DNA from: Acidiflorens sp963841945
GTDB taxonomy: Bacteria > Acidobacteriota > Terriglobia > Terriglobales > Acidobacteriaceae
Length of the DNA: 64,000 bases
Direction of reading: 5' to 3'
NCBI GenBank assembly: GCA_963841945.1
Contig: CAWJFC010000015.1
Location: forward strand, 62,001 to 126,000
The notes beneath the pieces were generated by a model, which saw only the letters and a list, made by a program, of their open reading frames with translations, was not told the DNA's origin and made no database searches. Numbering within the stretch: position 1 is the first letter of the stretch; every line of letters starts with the position of its first letter. This document shows, in pieces, positions 1 to 9,136 of the stretch. The position numbers and the translations under genes are program-made.

Positions 1-225
1 ATGAGAAGACAGAGCGCGGGATTGAACTCGAAGACTGGCTTCGATGAAGACCGGTTTGCGCGACCTCCGGCATGCGCCGTCGGACCCTCCGATAAGTTGT
101 ATCAGCCGTAGGCACCCTCCGTTTCCACTTCTTCTTTTTACATTTTATTGACAACTTCCGCCGCCAACTAGGCAACAATTCCGACTCAGTACCTCGGGCC
201 AAATCTTCTTCAATTTAGGTGACCT

Positions 226-1272
226 ATGAAGATGCGCTGCACTCGCCTGCCTTTCTGCTTTGTCGTTCTGGCTGCTTCCGCCTTCCTTACTAACTTCGCA
301 TACGGCGCGAAGGCCACTTATACGCTCGCCGACCTCGGTACGCTCCCCGGCATGAACTACAGCGTGGGCCAGGCGATTAATGCCACTGGGCAGACTACCG
401 GGGCCTCGGGCGATGACGGCAGCAATGTATCGCATGTCTTCTTGAACAGCAGCGGGACATGGGAAGATTTGGGAACGCTGGGCGGACAAAGTGGAATTGG
501 CAATGGCGTGAACGCCTCGGGAGTGGTGGCGGGATATTCGGAAAACTCGAATAATGCGTATCGTGCTTTCGTTTCCAGCGGCGGTACGCTCGTCGATATT
601 GGCGATTTGGGCGGAGGGTCGGCCGTTGCCTACGCGATCAATGACGCCGGCGATGTGGTTGGATCGGCAGTTACAAGTGAGGGCAGCAACCATCCATTCC
701 TTTACAGTAACGGCCAGATGATCGATCTCGGTACGCTCGGCTCGCCAGAGGGTACCGACTGGTGGAACAGCGCGCAAGGAGTTAATAACTCCGGATTGGT
801 GGTTGGGACCTCCTACAATGCGCAGGGCAATTTTCTCGGCTTCACCTGGAGCGATGGGAAGATGACGGCGATGGGCACGCTGGGCGGGCTTTGGAGCCAG
901 GCTTATGCAGTAAATAACACTGGACAGATCACCGGGATTGCTTATACCAAGGCTGGTAACGCTCATGCTTATATCACTGAGCCGGGCGGCAAACTGAAAG
1001 ACTTAGGCACATTGGCCGGAAAGCTGGGCACCTCGTGGGGATTTGCGATCAATGATGCCGGAGTGGTGGTGGGCCAGAGCATGACCAGGCAGGGCACCTA
1101 CGTCGCGTTCGTATACAACGGCAAGGCTATCAAGGACCTGAACGAACTGATTCCAAAGAATTCAGGATGGGTATTGTATGAAGCGCGCGGCATCAACAAT
1201 GCGGGCCAGATCATCTGCTCGGGCATGAAGAGCGACGGCACGCAGCACGCGATTCTCTTGACGCCGCAGTGA
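226..1272 (+). CDS. Secreted HAF-repeat protein
   Basis: A 348-residue protein with an N-terminal signal peptide (basic MKMR, then a hydrophobic stretch ending near AYG at about residue 27). The remainder is built of repeats of roughly 45-60 residues carrying variants of DLGTLGG, followed by an Ala-Ile/Val-Asn-x-x-G (AINDAGDVVG-like) segment. This matches the HAF repeat family (named for the His-Ala-Phe triplet). Such proteins are common in acidobacteria and proteobacteria, are probably beta-propeller-like and extracellular, and have no established enzymatic role. The ATG at 226 gives a complete signal peptide. The long antisense frame over this gene is a shadow of the repeats. Family assignment is secure; the biological role is unknown. 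Confidence 0.85.
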   Translation: MKMRCTRLPFCFVVLAASAFLTNFAYGAKATYTLADLGTLPGMNYSVGQAINATGQTTGASGDDGSNVSHVFLNSSGTWEDLGTLGGQSGIGNGVNASGVVAGYSENSNNAYRAFVSSGGTLVDIGDLGGGSAVAYAINDAGDVVGSAVTSEGSNHPFLYSNGQMIDLGTLGSPEGTDWWNSAQGVNNSGLVVGTSYNAQGNFLGFTWSDGKMTAMGTLGGLWSQAYAVNNTGQITGIAYTKAGNAHAYITEPGGKLKDLGTLAGKLGTSWGFAINDAGVVVGQSMTRQGTYVAFVYNGKAIKDLNELIPKNSGWVLYEARGINNAGQIICSGMKSDGTQHAILLTPQ

Positions 1273-1318
1273 GCGGTTGCTGGGTCGATCCGGCGGCTCA
1301 AATCCAAAACCGCAGGGC

Positions 1319-2023
1319 TCAAACCGCGGAGGACGTGGGATTGATCGCGGAGGGTGCCGGCAGGCGCGCTTGTTCTTCCAGTAACCGTTGGCGTTTTTCC
1401 CAATGCTTCTTGCGGAAGTGCGCCATGGCGCGCTGGCCCCAGGCCCGAACGAAGTAGTAGTTGAGAGCGCTGCCGATGACTGAGCTGGCCAGCGGAATGA
1501 GGCGGCCCGCCCACTTTTCGACGACCTCGGTGCTGGCGCGGGCGGCAATGCGCTGAATAACCTTCGGAACAAAACGGTTCACTACTTCTTTTTCCAGAAG
1601 TTCACGGCTGATGTCGACACCGGCGGCGCTGGCGGCGGCGATCCAGAGTTCGGCGATCTCGTCGTCCGTGTTCATCTCGAATCCATAGATCAGGCTGAGC
1701 TTTTGGATGGTGCGCATGGTAATAGCGGAGAGAATGCCCAGGTCGGGCATGATGGTGAGGATGCCGCCTAAACCCAGGCCGGCGCCCTCGGCGGCTGCGA
1801 GCTTCATGCCGCCGCGAATGACGGATTCGGCGACGTCGTCAAGGCGCGAGAGTTCGACGGAGTAGACGCCATGGAAGGTCACGATCGGTAGTCCGTAGGC
1901 GGCGCGCAGCTGGAACAGAAAGCGCGCGGGATCGACTCGGACGGTTTCGTAGGCGCGCGTGAGCCCGCCGCGGATCGCCTCTTCGGTGCGCCGGCGGAGC
2001 CAGGATTTTTGTTCGTCGGGCAT
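1319..2023 (-). CDS. EcsC family protein
   Basis: A 234-residue protein resembling the EcsC family (named after Bacillus EcsC, function not well defined). A glycine/alanine-rich amphipathic segment (about residues 78-100, AEGAGLGLGGILTIMPDLGIL) is typical of the family, as is the following helical part with IYGFEM and the DDEIAELW motif. A second hydrophobic stretch lies near residues 172-190. There is no signal peptide. It converges with the HAF-repeat gene and is divergent from the RNase J gene. Tandem 7-bp repeats begin immediately upstream of its start codon at 2026-2053. Role inferred only as membrane-associated. Confidence 0.75.
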   Translation of the reverse strand: MPDEQKSWLRRRTEEAIRGGLTRAYETVRVDPARFLFQLRAAYGLPIVTFHGVYSVELSRLDDVAESVIRGGMKLAAAEGAGLGLGGILTIMPDLGILSAITMRTIQKLSLIYGFEMNTDDEIAELWIAAASAAGVDISRELLEKEVVNRFVPKVIQRIAARASTEVVEKWAGRLIPLASSVIGSALNYYFVRAWGQRAMAHFRKKHWEKRQRLLEEQARLPAPSAINPTSSAV

Positions 2024-2025
2024 TA

Positions 2026-2053
2026 TTAGTCGTTAGTCGCTGGTCGTTGGTCG
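2026..2053. repeat. Tandem heptanucleotide repeat
   Basis: Four consecutive 7-bp units (TTAGTCG, TTAGTCG, CTGGTCG, TTGGTCG) lie between the divergent EcsC-like and RNase J genes. Further imperfect GTCGTT words follow to about 2095, and a 12-bp word (ACCCACGGTCAG) is repeated near 2118-2142. The same kind of heptamer tract recurs at 16751, 31074 and 58115. Confidence 0.75.
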
Positions 2054-2205
2054 TTCGCGATTCGACCTTCGCTTGTCGCGGACGGTCGTTCGGCCTGGGC
2101 TGGTCAAATGGCTACCGACCCACGGTCAGCACCCACGGTCAGTCTACCAGCGGGGGTGCGACTCTGGGCTCGCGATCGGGCGCGTGTGCTAGCATCATTT
2201 CTTCG

Positions 2206-3870
2206 ATGCCCACTGGAAAACTGCATATCGTTCCGCTTGGCGGGATGGGCGAGTTCGGCATGAACTGCATGGCCATCCGCTGGGGTGATGACATCATTGT
2301 TGTCGATGCCGGCCTGATGTTCCCCGAAACTGAACTGCTGGGAGTCGACATCGTCGTTCCCGACATTTCTTATCTGCTGGAGAATCGTGCGCACGTGCGC
2401 GGAATTATTTTGACGCATGGCCATGAGGACCATATTGGCGGTTTGCCGTGGGTGCTCAGCGAACTGAATGTGCCGGTGTGGGGCACGGAGTTCACCCTCT
2501 CGTACGTGGAAGATAAGCTCGACGAGCACCAACTGCTGGACGATGCCGACCTGCGCGATATGCGGGCGGGAGAGCGCTTCAAGATTGGGCCGTTTACCAT
2601 TCATCCCCTGCAGGTGACGCACAGCCTGGTGGATTGCGTGGCGCTGGCGATTCATACGCCGCTCGGCGTAGTGCTGCATACGGGAGATTTCAAGGTCGAT
2701 CCAACGCCCACCGACAATCGGATGTTTGATCTGCACAGCTTTGCCGAGTACGGCAAAGAAGGCGTGCTGGCGCTGCTTCAGGATTCGACCAACGTCGAGC
2801 GCAAGGGTTATACGCCCAGCGAACGCGCGGTGCATCGCAAGTTTGAAGAGATTTTTGTTCGCACCGAGCGGCGCCTGTTTATCTCGTGCTTCTCGTCGTC
2901 GATTCATCGGATCAAGCTCGCGGTCGATATGGCTTGGGAGCACGGTCGGAAGATTTGTTTTATTGGCCGCTCGATGAACAGCTCGTCGGAGATTGCCGAG
3001 GATTTGGGATACATCACGATTCCGGATGGCATGCTGATTCATCCGGGCGAGATGAAGAATTATCCGCCGGAAAAAGTTTGTGTGATGATCAGCGGCACGC
3101 AGGGCGAGCCGCTGTCGGCGCTGTCGCGGGCGGCGGTAGACAGCCACAAACACGCCAAGATCGAAAAGGGCGATACCGTCGTTCTCTCTTCGCGCATCAT
3201 TCCAGGCAACGAAAAAGCCATCTACCGCGTGATCGACCATCTGTTCCGGCGCGAGGCGTTCGTGGTTTACGACGACGGCTCCTATCCTCCGGTGCACGTC
3301 AGCGGACACGCCAGCCAGGAAGAGTTGAAGCTCATTATTAATCTCGTGCGGCCGAAGTATTTTATTCCGATTCACGGCGAGTACCGGCAGTTGAAGCTGC
3401 ATGCCGAGTTGGCGGGAACCATGCGCGGCGCGGTCGGCAACGTGATGCTGATCGAAAGCGGTGACGTGTTGGAGATCGATGAACTGGGTGCGCGCAAGGC
3501 TGGGCGAGTGAATGTGGGCCGCGTTTGCATCGACTCGGGCTCGCGCACGGATGTGGTCGAAGATCTGGTCATCAAAGACCGGCGACACCTGAGCGAGGAC
3601 GGCTTCGTGATGCCGATCATTGCCATCAACAAACTGACGGGGCGGGTGGAGTCCGCGCCCGAGATTGTGACGCGCGGCTTTGCTCCGGGAGAGAATGGCG
3701 TGATCGAGCGGGCGCGAGAGATCGTGATGGAGACGCTGGATGCGTCGAGCGCGGAGGAGAAAGCGGATTACGGCGTCATCAAGGAGAAGATCCGGACTGA
3801 TCTGAAGCGCTACATCTCGCGCCAGACCCAGCGGCGGCCGCTGATTATGCCCGTGATACTGGAGATTTGA
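2206..3870 (+). CDS. rnj: Ribonuclease J
   Basis: A metallo-beta-lactamase/beta-CASP ribonuclease of 554 residues, the usual RNase J length. From the chosen ATG the protein begins MPTGKLHIVPLGGMGEFG, the family N-terminus. The metal motif HGHEDHIGG is at about residues 71-79, followed by HTGDFK, the beta-CASP region with CFSSSIHRI, SGTQGEP, and the C-terminal HVSGHAS and IPIHGEYRQL motifs. RNase J combines 5'-3' exonuclease and endonuclease activity in RNA processing and decay. The frame is open upstream to 2047, but that stretch is repeat DNA and does not resemble the family, so the start at 2206 is preferred. No clear Shine-Dalgarno sequence is present, so translation may be close to leaderless. 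Confidence 0.93.
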   Translation: MPTGKLHIVPLGGMGEFGMNCMAIRWGDDIIVVDAGLMFPETELLGVDIVVPDISYLLENRAHVRGIILTHGHEDHIGGLPWVLSELNVPVWGTEFTLSYVEDKLDEHQLLDDADLRDMRAGERFKIGPFTIHPLQVTHSLVDCVALAIHTPLGVVLHTGDFKVDPTPTDNRMFDLHSFAEYGKEGVLALLQDSTNVERKGYTPSERAVHRKFEEIFVRTERRLFISCFSSSIHRIKLAVDMAWEHGRKICFIGRSMNSSSEIAEDLGYITIPDGMLIHPGEMKNYPPEKVCVMISGTQGEPLSALSRAAVDSHKHAKIEKGDTVVLSSRIIPGNEKAIYRVIDHLFRREAFVVYDDGSYPPVHVSGHASQEELKLIINLVRPKYFIPIHGEYRQLKLHAELAGTMRGAVGNVMLIESGDVLEIDELGARKAGRVNVGRVCIDSGSRTDVVEDLVIKDRRHLSEDGFVMPIIAINKLTGRVESAPEIVTRGFAPGENGVIERAREIVMETLDASSAEEKADYGVIKEKIRTDLKRYISRQTQRRPLIMPVILEI

Positions 3871-3925
3871 CCACTTTACGTGGGGAGAAGGGATTTACAA
3901 AATTCCATTTAAAGGAGTCGCCAGA

Positions 3926-5233
3926 ATGGGCCTCCGGTGGTTGACCTGTTTGTTTTGTCTCGCGGTCCTGCCTCTCAATGCCTGCGCGCTCGGCGTTGAT
4001 ACTTCATCTCAAGGCGGGCAACAGCCTCCCCCAAGTCTCGTAGCCCACGATTCACAATCCGTCGTGACGCAGCCGCAACAGGATCCTGCAGGAGGCACGG
4101 TCATATTAAGACTGCAGAATGACACGCAAAAGAGCCCGCAGTCCAACTCAGCAGAGATGCTGAAGAGCTTTTCGGAGCTGGCGGGGGCACTCGCATGGCC
4201 AACTGTGTTTGTAGTCCTCCTTGTCACTCAGAGGCGTGTATTGACACAAATACTCTCTTCCCTTGTGGACATAATTGGAAAATCCACCCGCCTAAAGCTC
4301 GGAGAACTTATCGACGTTGAGGTAGATAGAAGCGCGAAACAGGCTGAACAGAGTCCCCGTCCGGAGCGCGAGGTTCCGCCTCAAGAACGGGAAGCTGCGG
4401 CCCGCATCGACAAACTCGTTGGTGGCGCTGAGCTTTCCGTCGTGCGTCAAAGAATGCTTGAATTTGCCCGTGAGTACGAGGCTACGCGATCAAACCTGAA
4501 ACCCGGGTCCGCACGTACTCGCGTAATGAACGCAATTGTGGCAAAGATGCGGACACTAGCGATTGCTGCCAGACCGTTCCTGGCGGAATTCGCGAAATCG
4601 GATAGCTCTCCGGGCACTCGTCTGGCTGCCATCGCGATATTGCAACTTGTCCCTAGCTTAGAATATGTCTCGTGGCTCATCGACAGAATGGCGGTTGAGC
4701 AGCCTTTTGTGTTTTTCCACGCCAGTCTGGCATTACTGGCAACTGTACGTTCCTACGGCTCTCGTCACGAAGCCGAGTTGCGGCCCGCGCTTGAGCGAGC
4801 GTTGGACACGGTAAATTCGTTTAAGGGCGGAGCGCCAGATCTAAATACTCTAGAAACTCTTAAGGAAGCTCTTTCCGATTGTAGCCTTTGGGCGGTCGAT
4901 TCTCATCCACTTGCTTCTACCGTAAGCTTCAACCCTACAGCCTTGGTCACTGCGACAAGCGTCGAGAGTCGAGGGTTTCCCCTCGCCGACAAGGCGCGGT
5001 ACAGGCTCTCGCGCTCGATGCCGGCGGCCTTGGCGACCCTGGCGATGCTGCCTCGCGCCTCCGCGATGCGGCGTAGCGCGATGAGGAGGACGCTCGGCTC
5101 GTCTTCATCTTCTAAGGCGGCGCGCAGGTACTCTGCCGCAAACTCGGGGTTTTCGCGCAGTTCACGAACTGTGGCCTCGTCGTGGGAAATGCTCGCTTTG
5201 CGTTTCATTTCGTTCTCTCCCGGTAGTCCTTGA
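3926..5233 (+). CDS. Unknown membrane-anchored protein, C-terminus probably chimeric
   Basis: A 435-residue frame. Residues 1-22 look like a signal peptide (possibly a lipoprotein type, LPLNACALG). A Pro/Gln-rich linker follows, then one membrane segment near residues 89-105 (LAWPTVFVVLLVTQRRV), then a charged helical region. An alpha-helical domain of about 160-310 contains the FFHASLALLATVRSYG stretch. I do not recognise the family. From about residue 326 the frame runs antisense through the toxin-antitoxin genes at 4903-5528, and this part is unlike a folded protein (many Ser/Arg/Ala). The original gene therefore probably ended near 4900 and lost its stop when the convergent TA cassette arrived, or the true 3' end was replaced. 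Confidence 0.5.
   Translation: MGLRWLTCLFCLAVLPLNACALGVDTSSQGGQQPPPSLVAHDSQSVVTQPQQDPAGGTVILRLQNDTQKSPQSNSAEMLKSFSELAGALAWPTVFVVLLVTQRRVLTQILSSLVDIIGKSTRLKLGELIDVEVDRSAKQAEQSPRPEREVPPQEREAAARIDKLVGGAELSVVRQRMLEFAREYEATRSNLKPGSARTRVMNAIVAKMRTLAIAARPFLAEFAKSDSSPGTRLAAIAILQLVPSLEYVSWLIDRMAVEQPFVFFHASLALLATVRSYGSRHEAELRPALERALDTVNSFKGGAPDLNTLETLKEALSDCSLWAVDSHPLASTVSFNPTALVTATSVESRGFPLADKARYRLSRSMPAALATLAMLPRASAMRRSAMRRTLGSSSSSKAARRYSAANSGFSRSSRTVASSWEMLALRFISFSPGSP
4903..5208 (-). CDS. Addiction module antidote, HigA-like HTH protein
   Basis: A 101-residue protein whose second half carries a helix-turn-helix (GSIARVAKAAGIERESLYRAL, then GNPRLSTLVAVTKAVGLKL). This is the signature of the probable addiction module antidote family that accompanies RelE/ParE-fold killer proteins. 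It should bind and neutralise the toxin encoded just upstream and repress the operon. Its ATG overlaps the last codons of the toxin gene by 4 bp (5205-5208), so the order is toxin first, as in higBA. It lies convergent to and inside the 3' part of the frame starting at 3926. Confidence 0.85.
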   Translation of the reverse strand: MKRKASISHDEATVRELRENPEFAAEYLRAALEDEDEPSVLLIALRRIAEARGSIARVAKAAGIERESLYRALSARGNPRLSTLVAVTKAVGLKLTVEASG

Positions 5234-5528
5234 GATACTCCAGCGCCCGCTTGATGTCCGATGACTGCTTCCGTTTATCCCCGCCGCCAAGAAGCAGGAC
5301 GCGCTCCTTGCCCACCAGCGCGTAATAGACCCGATATCCCGGTCCCCAGTCGACGCGCAATTCCGATAGACCGCCACGCAGCGGCTTGCAATCGCCAAAG
5401 TTTCCCGCGGCGAGACGATCGATCCGGGCCACGATTTTTGCTCTCGTTCGGACGTCCTTCAATTCTGCCAGCCACTCCCCGAAGACATCTCTGCCCGACG
5501 AGGTGAAATAGCGGCGAATTTCTATCAC
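5205..5528 (-). CDS. Addiction module killer protein, HigB/RelE-ParE type
   Basis: A 107-residue basic protein of the phage-derived Gp49-like/HigB toxin family. The family pattern is visible: the WLAEL segment, the basic KIVARIDRLAAGNFGDCKPL region, the G-LSELRVDWGPGYRVYY core and the LLLGGGDKRKQSSDI-RALEYLKDY end. Members usually act as ribosome-dependent mRNA interferases. It starts with GTG at 5528 and overlaps the antidote gene. No perfect palindromic operator was found just upstream, unlike the two VapBC loci in this window. Confidence 0.87.
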   Translation of the reverse strand: MIEIRRYFTSSGRDVFGEWLAELKDVRTRAKIVARIDRLAAGNFGDCKPLRGGLSELRVDWGPGYRVYYALVGKERVLLLGGGDKRKQSSDIKRALEYLKDYRERTK

Positions 5529-5644
5529 TGGCTAATTGTAACTTATAGATCACACTAATGGCAAGGGTGAGCCGAGGCCAAGCGCTGGACGAAAGAGGCA
5601 GGGGATAAGCTTCAATACCTGTTCCAACCGAGCAACCTCGTAGA

Positions 5645-6613
5645 ATGTCCGAGATGGTTTCTCTCCACGACCTTCTTTCCGCTCAATCTCTCCTTCGCGG
5701 CATAGCGGTTCGCACGCCCCTACTCGAATGGACCGGCGTTACCGCCAGGCGCAGGCTCTTCCTGAAGCTTGAGAACCTGCAGCCGATCGGAGCATTCAAG
5801 CTTCGGGGAGCTTATAATAAGGTCGCTTCGCTGAGCGACGACGAGCGCCGGCGTGGAGTTATCTCTTATTCTTCTGGCAATCATGCCCAGGGGGTTGCGT
5901 ATGCCGCGCGCGCCATGGGCGTGAAGGCCGTCATCGTGATGCCCAACAACGCCCCTCGAAATAAATTCGAGGCGACGGCCGCGCTGGGCGCCGAGATCAT
6001 TACGGTAGGTCCGGGCAGCGAGGAGCGCCGCGCGCGGGCGGAACAGCTCGCGGTCGAGCACGGCTATGCAATCGTCCCGCCTTACAACGACGAAAGAATT
6101 ATCGCCGGCCAGGGCACCGTGGGGCTAGAAATTCTCGAAGACCTTCCGGACGTCGAAACGGTGATCGCGCCCGTTGGCGGTGGCGGCCTGATCAGCGGAA
6201 TTTCGGCAGCCATTAAATTGACGAATCCTGCCATCAAGGTGATTGGCGCCGAACCGGAACTTGCCGGCGATGCTCGTGCCAGCCTGAAGGCCGGCCATAT
6301 CGTCTCCTTCCCTGCCGCGCAGGTTTCACAGACTCTGGCGGACGGGCTGCGCACGCAGAGCGTCGGCGAGATTAATTTCGCGCACATTCGCGCCTACGTG
6401 GATGACATCGTGTACGTCAAGGAAAGCGAGATTCGCGAGGCCACGCGGGCGCTCAGCGCCAATTCCAAAACTATCGCCGAACCGAGCGGCGCGGTGAGTG
6501 TGGCGGCATTCATGTTTCATTCCACGGAACTGCCGGCCACGCGCATCAACGTGGCTGTAATCAGCGGCGGAAATATCGATCCGGATTTCCTCGCGGAGCT
6601 GCGCAGATCCTAG
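5645..6613 (+). CDS. PLP-dependent threonine/serine dehydratase (or serine racemase)
   Basis: A 322-residue fold-type II PLP enzyme. The Schiff-base lysine is K52 in GAFKLRGAYNK. The phosphate- and substrate-binding SSGNHAQG follows at about 76-83, and the glycine loop is PVGGGGLISG at about 175. There is no C-terminal ACT domain, so this is the short catabolic threonine ammonia-lyase/serine racemase class rather than biosynthetic IlvA. It should deaminate L-Thr to 2-oxobutanoate and/or L-Ser to pyruvate. Sequence alone does not decide between dehydratase and racemase. It is a single gene, followed after about 180 bp by the purine permease. Confidence 0.88.
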   Translation: MSEMVSLHDLLSAQSLLRGIAVRTPLLEWTGVTARRRLFLKLENLQPIGAFKLRGAYNKVASLSDDERRRGVISYSSGNHAQGVAYAARAMGVKAVIVMPNNAPRNKFEATAALGAEIITVGPGSEERRARAEQLAVEHGYAIVPPYNDERIIAGQGTVGLEILEDLPDVETVIAPVGGGGLISGISAAIKLTNPAIKVIGAEPELAGDARASLKAGHIVSFPAAQVSQTLADGLRTQSVGEINFAHIRAYVDDIVYVKESEIREATRALSANSKTIAEPSGAVSVAAFMFHSTELPATRINVAVISGGNIDPDFLAELRRS

Positions 6614-6791
6614 GGGCGTTCGTCCGCCTTGGCTTTGCGGAGGACGGGCGGCGATGATGCCCGCGCGAAAAAAACGATCGCGGAATTCCCAGAGTAGCGA
6701 CCGCGCCCACCTCCCACAAATGTACAATTCTCCGTTCCGACTCTCTTCTCTCTCGACTCTGTTCCAACTCTGTCCTGAATCCGGAGGATGA

Positions 6792-8105
6792 TTGCAGCGC
6801 TGGCTTGAACACTTCTTTGAACTCTCGCGGCATCAGACGACGGCCCGGCGTGAGGTCGTCGCCGGGCTCACTACTTTTTTCACCATGTCTTATATCGTGG
6901 CCGTCAATCCCGCCATCCTCAAGGCGGCTGGCATGCCAGTCGGGGCATCTCTTACCGCGACCATCCTCACGGCAATTTTTGGAACGTTGCTCATGGCGTT
7001 CTATGCGAACCGGCCGTTCGCCATCGGTCCTTACATGGGCGAGAACGCCTTCATTGCATTCACGGTCGTCCATGTTCTCGGCTATACGTGGCAAAGCGCG
7101 TTGGGCGCGGTGTTTGTGGCGGGAGTTCTCTTCGTGCTGATGACGCTCTTCCGCCTGCGGCAGTGGATGGTCGATGCCATTCCGGCCACGCTTCGCTATA
7201 GCTATGCGGTCGGCATCGGCCTATTCCTCACGTTCATCGGATTGAATCAGACGGGAATCGTCACTCTCGGGTCGCCGGGAGCGCCAGTGCGCCCAGGCCA
7301 TCTCACTTCGCCGGCAATTCTGCTGGCAATCTTCGGATTTCTTCTGATTGTCGTGCTTAGCATTCGGCGCTTTCCGGCAGCGATTTTAACCAGCATCCTG
7401 GTGACTGCGCTTTTAAGTTTTGTTCTGCGGGTCTCGCCCGCGCCTGCTTCGTGGATCAGCCGGCCGCCCAGCCTGGCGCCGGTTTTCATGCAGTTCGATC
7501 TGCACAGCCTTTTGAGCTGGGGATTCTTTCCGGTGGTGCTGACGATTCTGATCATGGCCTTTGTCGACACCATGGGCACTCTCATCGGGGTTTCAGCGCG
7601 TGCTGGATTTCTGGACAAGGATGGCAACCTGCCGCAGATCGAGCGCCCCATGATGGCGGACGCTCTGGCAACGACCTTTGCCGCTGTGGTTGGAACCACA
7701 ACTTCGGGGGCCTACATTGAGTCCGCGACCGGAGTGGAAGCAGGCGGACGGACGGGCTTGACCTCGGTGATCACCGCGCTTTGTTTTGTGGGGACGTTGT
7801 TCTTCGCGCCCTTCATTTCGGCGATCCCGCCGCAAGCCTACGGGCCGGCGCTGATTTTTGTCGGGCTCCTGATGCTCACGCCGATCACTCGCATCCCATT
7901 CGACGATCTCAGCGAACTCGTGCCCGCCTTTGGTGTGATTGCGCTCATGGCCTTCACCTACAACGTCGGCATCGGAATGACAGCAGGCTTTGTTCTTTAT
8001 CCCTTTTGCAAACTGTTTTCCGGGCGGCTGCGCGAGGTGAAGCCGGCTCTTTGGGCTTTGACCGCGCTCTCCGTTCTGTTTTTTATTTTTTATCCGTATT
8101 CGTAA
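6792..8105 (+). CDS. NCS2 family purine permease (AzgA/GhxP-like)
   Basis: A 437-residue polytopic membrane protein of the AzgA branch of the NCS2 (nucleobase:cation symporter-2) family. Hallmarks are the N-terminal REVVAGLTTFFTMSYI-VNP, GPYMGENAFIAF in the third segment, FVDTMGTLIGVS, and TTTSGAYIESATGVEAGGRTG in the substrate-binding half. It most likely imports adenine, guanine or hypoxanthine with protons. Translation probably starts at TTG 6792: a GGAGG at 6783-6787 is spaced correctly, and the ATG at 6788 is in another frame that stops after six codons. Confidence 0.9.
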   Translation: MQRWLEHFFELSRHQTTARREVVAGLTTFFTMSYIVAVNPAILKAAGMPVGASLTATILTAIFGTLLMAFYANRPFAIGPYMGENAFIAFTVVHVLGYTWQSALGAVFVAGVLFVLMTLFRLRQWMVDAIPATLRYSYAVGIGLFLTFIGLNQTGIVTLGSPGAPVRPGHLTSPAILLAIFGFLLIVVLSIRRFPAAILTSILVTALLSFVLRVSPAPASWISRPPSLAPVFMQFDLHSLLSWGFFPVVLTILIMAFVDTMGTLIGVSARAGFLDKDGNLPQIERPMMADALATTFAAVVGTTTSGAYIESATGVEAGGRTGLTSVITALCFVGTLFFAPFISAIPPQAYGPALIFVGLLMLTPITRIPFDDLSELVPAFGVIALMAFTYNVGIGMTAGFVLYPFCKLFSGRLREVKPALWALTALSVLFFIFYPYS

Positions 8106-8146
8106 AACTAAGACTTCTTGATAATTCGCGTGGCTGGTGACCTCCC

Positions 8147-9136
8147 ATGATTCGCTTTGGAATTGCAGGCTTCGGATTGCATGCGGTGCGACGGCTGATG
8201 CCGGGCTTCGCGCTCGCCCACAATTGCAAGGTAGTCGCGCTTTCGCGCCGCGATGCCGTGAAGGCGCGCGAGGCGTCAGAGCGTTATGCGATCCCTCATG
8301 TCTTCGGCTCGACCGAAGAGCTCTGCAGGTGCCCGGAGGTCGACGCGATCTTTGTCACGACTCCAAATGCCAATCACCTGGCCGATGTGCTTGCGGCCGT
8401 TTCCGCGGCCAAACCTGTGCTTTGCGAAAAGCCGATGGGGATGAATGCCGATGAGTGCCGGCAGATGGTTGAGGCCGCGCGCCGGGCGAAAGTTTTGCTG
8501 GGGGTCGCGCAGATCTTCCGTTTCGAGGAGAGCACCGCCTGGTTTCGGGCTCGCATTGCGCAGGGGAAGATCGGGCGGCCGGTATTTGCCCGCGCGGAAT
8601 TCTCCTATCCCGGTCTCGCCCATCCGCGGACGTGGCTTTACGACCGCCGCATCGCCGGAGGCGGACCGATCGCAGACGTCGGCGTACATTGCATCGATGC
8701 CCTGCGCTACATACTTCAGGACGAAGTCAGCCGCGTTCACGCACTGACCCGCGCCGACGAAAAGTCAGGAGACGTGGAGGCTGCGGGCGTAGTTAGTCTT
8801 GAGTTCGAACGGGGAACGCTCGGGGCCGTGCTGGTGTCAACTCGCATGCCCTATCGTACGCCGCTTGAGATTGTGGGCGAGACAGGAGTCTTGCGGGCGG
8901 ACGACGCGCTCAACGTCGACAAGCCGATTCGGGTGGAATTATGGCAGGAGGGGAAACTGGTCGAAGAGGGGACTGTTTCGAACCACCTTGCGTACGCCAG
9001 GCAGGTGGATGCCTTTGCGGCAGCGGTGGAAGGACACGGAGAGTTTCCAGTGCCTGGAGAAGAAGGCCTGAAAAACCAGCTGATTCTGGATGCCGCCTAT
9101 CGCAGCGCCGAGACCCTAAGAAGTGAAAGCGTTTGA
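8147..9136 (+). CDS. Gfo/Idh/MocA family NAD(P)-dependent oxidoreductase
   Basis: A 329-residue dehydrogenase with an N-terminal Rossmann fold (IRFGIAGFGLHAV, a degenerate GxGxxG), TTPNANH, and the family lysine motif CEKPMGMN near residue 95. The catalytic GGGPIADVGVHCIDALRYI segment follows with the usual D-x3-H-x2-D pattern. Such enzymes oxidise or reduce sugars, inositols or related polyols. The substrate cannot be told from the sequence. It begins 41 bp after the permease and could be cotranscribed with it, though no functional link is obvious. Confidence 0.85.
   Translation: MIRFGIAGFGLHAVRRLMPGFALAHNCKVVALSRRDAVKAREASERYAIPHVFGSTEELCRCPEVDAIFVTTPNANHLADVLAAVSAAKPVLCEKPMGMNADECRQMVEAARRAKVLLGVAQIFRFEESTAWFRARIAQGKIGRPVFARAEFSYPGLAHPRTWLYDRRIAGGGPIADVGVHCIDALRYILQDEVSRVHALTRADEKSGDVEAAGVVSLEFERGTLGAVLVSTRMPYRTPLEIVGETGVLRADDALNVDKPIRVELWQEGKLVEEGTVSNHLAYARQVDAFAAAVEGHGEFPVPGEEGLKNQLILDAAYRSAETLRSESV

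Noticed and set aside
145..966. 273-residue minus-strand frame opposite the HAF-repeat gene
   Set aside because: Its apparent regularity comes from the repeats on the other strand.
2104..3588. 494-residue antisense frame over RNase J
   Set aside because: It is the mirror of a strongly conserved RNase J gene. Its His/Arg/Gln-rich composition is a GC-codon artefact and it has no family features.
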